Shown: piece after piece, positions 57,666 to 64,000 of the stretch
Position numbering within the stretch: position 1 is the first letter of the stretch
How the letters are laid out: every line of letters starts with the position of its first letter
DNA from: Zygnema cylindricum
Taxonomy: Eukaryota > Streptophyta > Zygnematophyceae > Zygnematales > Zygnemataceae
Reading direction: 5' to 3'
DNA length: 64,000 bases
Assembly: GCA_037447655.1 (NCBI GenBank)
Contig: JBBHKE010000927.1
Span: 78,400-142,399 of the forward strand
The notes under the pieces: generated by a model
Database searches by the model: none
What the model was told of the DNA's origin: nothing
What the model saw: only the letters and a program-made list of their open reading frames with translations
Program-made: the position numbers and the translations under genes

Positions 57666-58211
57666 TACACCGTCAATCGCTATTAGAGCATATAACGCCA
57701 ATTCGGTGCCCTTGTTTCAAAAAAAAAAACCCGAAATACAATCCATAATTCTATTTTTTCCATTATTCTAAATAGGTTTTATTTTCAATTAGCGTGAATA
57801 ATGGAAGTACACTGCGATGGAAATAGTGTGGCATACGGACAGGATATTTCCGTACGAAATGGTACTTGTTGAATTACAAAGGCGTAAAAAGACACTTAAC
57901 ATTATTGCGCACACATGTGAATGTGCACTGGAAGAAATAGATGCAAACTCGTCGACAAAAATCACGTTCTCATATGTTCATTTGTCGACCGTGTGAACAG
58001 CGCGACGGCATACGAATTATCAGATTTTGTACGGATACACATACTACTGTAGACATCGAAAGGGCGGGTATTTATTATTCAGGACAACCCAAATTACAGT
58101 TAGGGATTGATTGGTATATATATTTAAAAAAAAAATCCGTATTAGTGTTAATAACACTATATTTTTTTTTACGCTATTTATTCCTTTACTCTAATAGCGA
58201 TTGACGGTGTA
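57666..58211. mobile_element. MITE-like TIR element, copy M9
   Basis: The ends are TACACCGTCAATCGCTATTA and GCGATTGACGGTGTA. It lies eight bases after M8 in the same array. Confidence 0.85.
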
Positions 58212-59073
58212 TTGTACTGGTTCTTTCACACACTTTTTCAGTGCTTACGGCAACATTCATCCTGGTTTGGAACTAAGGGTATAATTCCATTAGGCGGTCC
58301 CAATAAATGTACAGAAAATTCTACTGGCAGCATTTACTGGAAAACTATTCCATTTTGTCGGGCCAGTAACAAACCTTCCTCAATTATGATTGGCGCCACG
58401 TAGGTTCGAGTCCAGATTTGAAAATCTTAAAGAAAAATTTCAAAAGGAAAGTCAGAACTAAATATCTGTACGATCAGAGGGAGTAAATGACTCATACGTA
58501 AAGTTTGCGGCCAGATTATTTATTTTGAAATCGGAAAACAAAATTTCGAAACGGAATGGCAAAAAGACGCGGCAAACTTTGAAGGTCGCGGCAAACTTCG
58601 AATGTCGGTGGATGTCAGACGGAGCGTGCCAAAATATATTCGACTCACCTGCATCCAGCATGGCAGGCGGCACATGGACCGTACGACGTAGGCACATTGC
58701 CTATACGACGTGTAGACCTGCGATCGCTTGTTAAAAGCGGATATTTTTTTGTTTTTTCACGTGTACCAATGGTATACGTCTAGTATCGTACAACTCTCCT
58801 CGTGAGGAGAGTATCGTCACACTGGATGATGTGCGCGATTGCTTCGCGGATCTGAAAAAGTGGAATATCCAACGGCCAGGAACTATGCCTACATCATTAG
58901 AGCATCCTGACAGCTTTCCAGTAACGATATTTCGTCTGACAAAAAATAAAAAAAAGGTATGGCGTGGTACGAATCTGTACGAACGTGTACGACGTCTAGT
59001 AACGAACCACACTTTTCGTCTAATGGAATTCTACCCTAAATCGTCTTTTATTAGTGTTCGGATCCCTAAATTT
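58212..59073. other. no gene seen
   Basis: No gene recognised. A short palindrome, ACTCTCCTC GT GAGGAGAGT, lies at 58793-58812. Frames of 80-90 codons on both strands near 58731-59076 are unsupported. Confidence 0.35.
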
Positions 59074-60120
59074 TAGTGTTGGGTATCAGGTAATTTCACA
59101 TCGCGATAATTTCTATATTCGATATATCGAATATCGATTGAGCAAAGTCCTCGATATATCGTACTGAGACCAACATAAATCCTTGCGATATATTGTATTT
59201 ATAAATTTAATATTTTATATTATTGTGTTGTTTTAGGGATAAAGACAATTTTTTTGATACGCGACGTACGACGTGATTCTCGTTCCGTGACTTAAAGGTA
59301 ACGCCGCAAAATGTAACCGACAAAAAAGTACTAATACTGTAATTCATATAGTTAGTAATTCATCCAGTTACTTATTTAGTACATACTACTTACAGAACTT
59401 CACATACGAAAATTTGAATTTGATATGAAAAAAAAAATTGCAGACTGTTCAAGAAGGCAGGAATACCTACCAATCTGCAATCTGCAGGCAAATTGGTATA
59501 ATTTTTTATTCTTGTTTTTAGGGTTTATTTTTGAAGTGTTTGAAATGTGATTTTTTACTTTTATTTTTATGAATTATTTTATGAAGTGTACAAAATGTGA
59601 ATTTTATTATTATTTTTATTTATTATTTTTTGAAGTGTACAAAATCATAATTTTTATTATTATTTTTATTAATTGGAGTAGCAGTAGCTAGTACTACCTG
59701 CTGCAGTAGCACTGCCAGCAGCTAGTACTACTGGCAGCAGTTGCAGCTAGTCCCAGTTGCAGTAGCACTAGTACTGGCAACAGCAGTAGGTAGTACTAGC
59801 AGCTGCGGTAGCACTAGTTCTGGCAGCAGCTGCACCTAGTACTGGCAGCTGCAATAGTACTAGTACTGGCATAAGCTAGTACTAGCAGCTGCAGCTAGTA
59901 CTAGGTGCAGGCATAAGCAGTAGCTAGTACTACCAGCTGCAGTAGCACTAGTACTGGCAGCAGCATTAGTATTAGCAGCAGTAGCAACTACCAAGATTTT
60001 TTTTTTTAATAAGAAGCCGATATATTGGCGATACGATATATTGGCGTTATATTGATTATCGGGTACCTGAAATTCGATATATGTCGAATATCGGCAAATG
60101 GTCCTCGATACCCAACACTA
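59074..60120. mobile_element. second hAT-type element with 8-bp duplication
   Basis: The termini are TAGTGTTGGGTATC and GATACCCAACACTA, flanked by CTAAATTT at 59066-59073 and 60121-60128. Subterminal CGATATATCGAATATCG words occur in both halves. It has no transposase. A GC-richer tandem stretch sits inside at 59680-59995. Confidence 0.9.
59680..59995 (+). repeat. AGCTAGTACT/GCAGCAG minisatellite inside the hAT element
   Basis: Irregular repetition of CAGCTAGTACTA, GGCAGCAG and GCAGTAGCACTAGTACTGG, much richer in G and C than its surroundings. Confidence 0.75.
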
Positions 60121-60128
60121 CTAAATTT

Positions 60129-60609
60129 GCTTTTCAGTTTTTAACGATTTTATTTTTTTTAAACAACATATTTTTTTTTAACGATTTGGTTCGGTTCTGG
60201 CAGTTTCAAAAACCGCTACGGACAAGCATTGGTGTCATCGACAAAACCGTCGTACATACGAAACCCACCTGAAAATTGTCCTCATTATCGGCGCACGTTC
60301 GTAAATCCGCTACGGACAAAAGCACCAAAAAGCCAGAAACTCGACTCGTAAAGAGTACGAGGAATTCAAATACCCGCGGCTTTCGTAAACACTGTACGAA
60401 TTTCGAATGACAGTAGCCTGTGGTGGTTGGGCCTCGAGGATGACTAAATTAGGTTGACACCCCAAAGACACCCCCAAAGAAAATCTGTAAAGAAATTGTA
60501 CACATGAGTATCACCGAGTGCACACGAGGGTTGTCCGCCTAAACGCGTCAAATTCTTTGTGTCCGTACCGACGGCCGCTAACTGCCAACGAGCATAGAGA
60601 CGCCACCGC
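60129..60609. other. no gene seen
   Basis: No supportable coding sequence or repeat. Confidence 0.35.
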
Positions 60610-61101
60610 TACACCGCGAATCGCTATTAGCGTACATGACGCTAATTGGGGTACCCCTTTTTTTGGGGCAAATTCTCAAATAGAATAAAGTACGCTAAAT
60701 GTTTTTGCACGTTATTTGAGGTACCCCGCTCAATGCGGTTCATAACTGTAATTTAGTTCCCTTTTAAATAGTGTGGTGTACGGACTGCCAGATCTGTACT
60801 ATTCCGTACATTTTTAAATTTAAAAGTACAGAAAATATAATAATATATAATTGCGTAAATATTTTCCGGCATACGCAGATGTCAAAAAAACGGACGGCGT
60901 ACGATTTGAACAGTTTCGTACAAATTTGTTTTTTAGTGTGGACATATTATGTGCTGAAAATTTTTACAAAGCAGTTTACAAATTAGAGTACATGATAAAT
61001 TAGTATCATGGTGTACCCGAAAAAACACAATTTACCGTAAAGTACGCTAATTGTTTCATTACGCTATCTATTTCATTACGCTAATAGCGATTCACGGTGT
61101 A
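60610..61101. mobile_element. MITE-like TIR element, copy M10
   Basis: The ends are TACACCGCGAATCGCTATTA and GCGATTCACGGTGTA, with AAATAGTGTGGTGTACGGA inside (60764). This is the last family member in the window. Confidence 0.85.

Positions 61102-64000
<2,899 letters not shown>

Noticed and set aside
58793-58812. 9-bp palindrome as a transcription terminator
   Set aside because: Intrinsic hairpin terminators are not used by nuclear Pol II genes, and no gene ends here.

Overview
This window is nuclear DNA of a large, repeat-rich plant-lineage genome. Three intron-containing genes sit together between about 14.2 and 23.0 kb, and almost everything else I can name is transposable-element debris. 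One gene encodes a plastid-type MinC C-terminal domain behind a transit-peptide-like leader. The copia primer sites match plant initiator tRNA-Met, and introns are GT-AG. A charophyte-grade streptophyte alga or an early-diverging land plant fits best. Chara is a plausible guess, but that is inference. A 10-N assembly gap lies at 52766-52775.

Layout. 0-8 kb: an LTR fragment, the LTR end, primer site and broken gag of another retroelement, and a 5'-truncated copia element with its 3' LTR. 8.4-11.4 kb: a LINE with reverse transcriptase and a C-terminal restriction-like endonuclease, broken by three stops and a frameshift. 12.6-13.2 kb: the first copy of a TA-flanked inverted-repeat (MITE-like) family. 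14.2-23.0 kb: the gene island. It holds a MinC-domain gene (+), a four-helix membrane-protein gene (+) and, converging on them, a 617-residue coiled-coil protein with an NFKBIL1-like C-terminus (-). 23.6-24.8 kb: two abutting MITEs between direct repeats. 25.2-38.8 kb: a gypsy element holding nested insertions, namely a minus-strand copia element in its integrase, a solo LTR in that copia integrase, and a second solo LTR inside the first. Target-site duplications (TSDs) confirm each level. 38.8-43.7 kb: an unusual 4.9-kb element with 1.2-kb inverted arms. 44.6-49.1 kb: an internally deleted copia element with two LTRs. 50.6-61.1 kb: a dense field of the same MITE family, two hAT-type elements with exact 8-bp duplications, a hAT fragment, a LINE tail and minisatellites. 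61.1-64 kb: AT-rich sequence with no gene I recognise and a long (TA)n(TG)n tract.

How the parts work together. The MinC-domain protein is expected to act in placing the plastid division site, and the neighbouring four-helix protein may also be organellar. The coiled-coil gene ends 1.2 kb from the membrane-protein gene, tail to tail. The copia families share two unusual designs. The gag start codon lies exactly 20 nt inside the LTR end, followed at once by a primer site matching the anticodon arm, not the 3' end, of initiator tRNA-Met. The LTRs also carry an antisense tRNA-like module with A-box-like and B-box-like motifs. No CRISPR array, rRNA gene or credible functional tRNA gene was seen.
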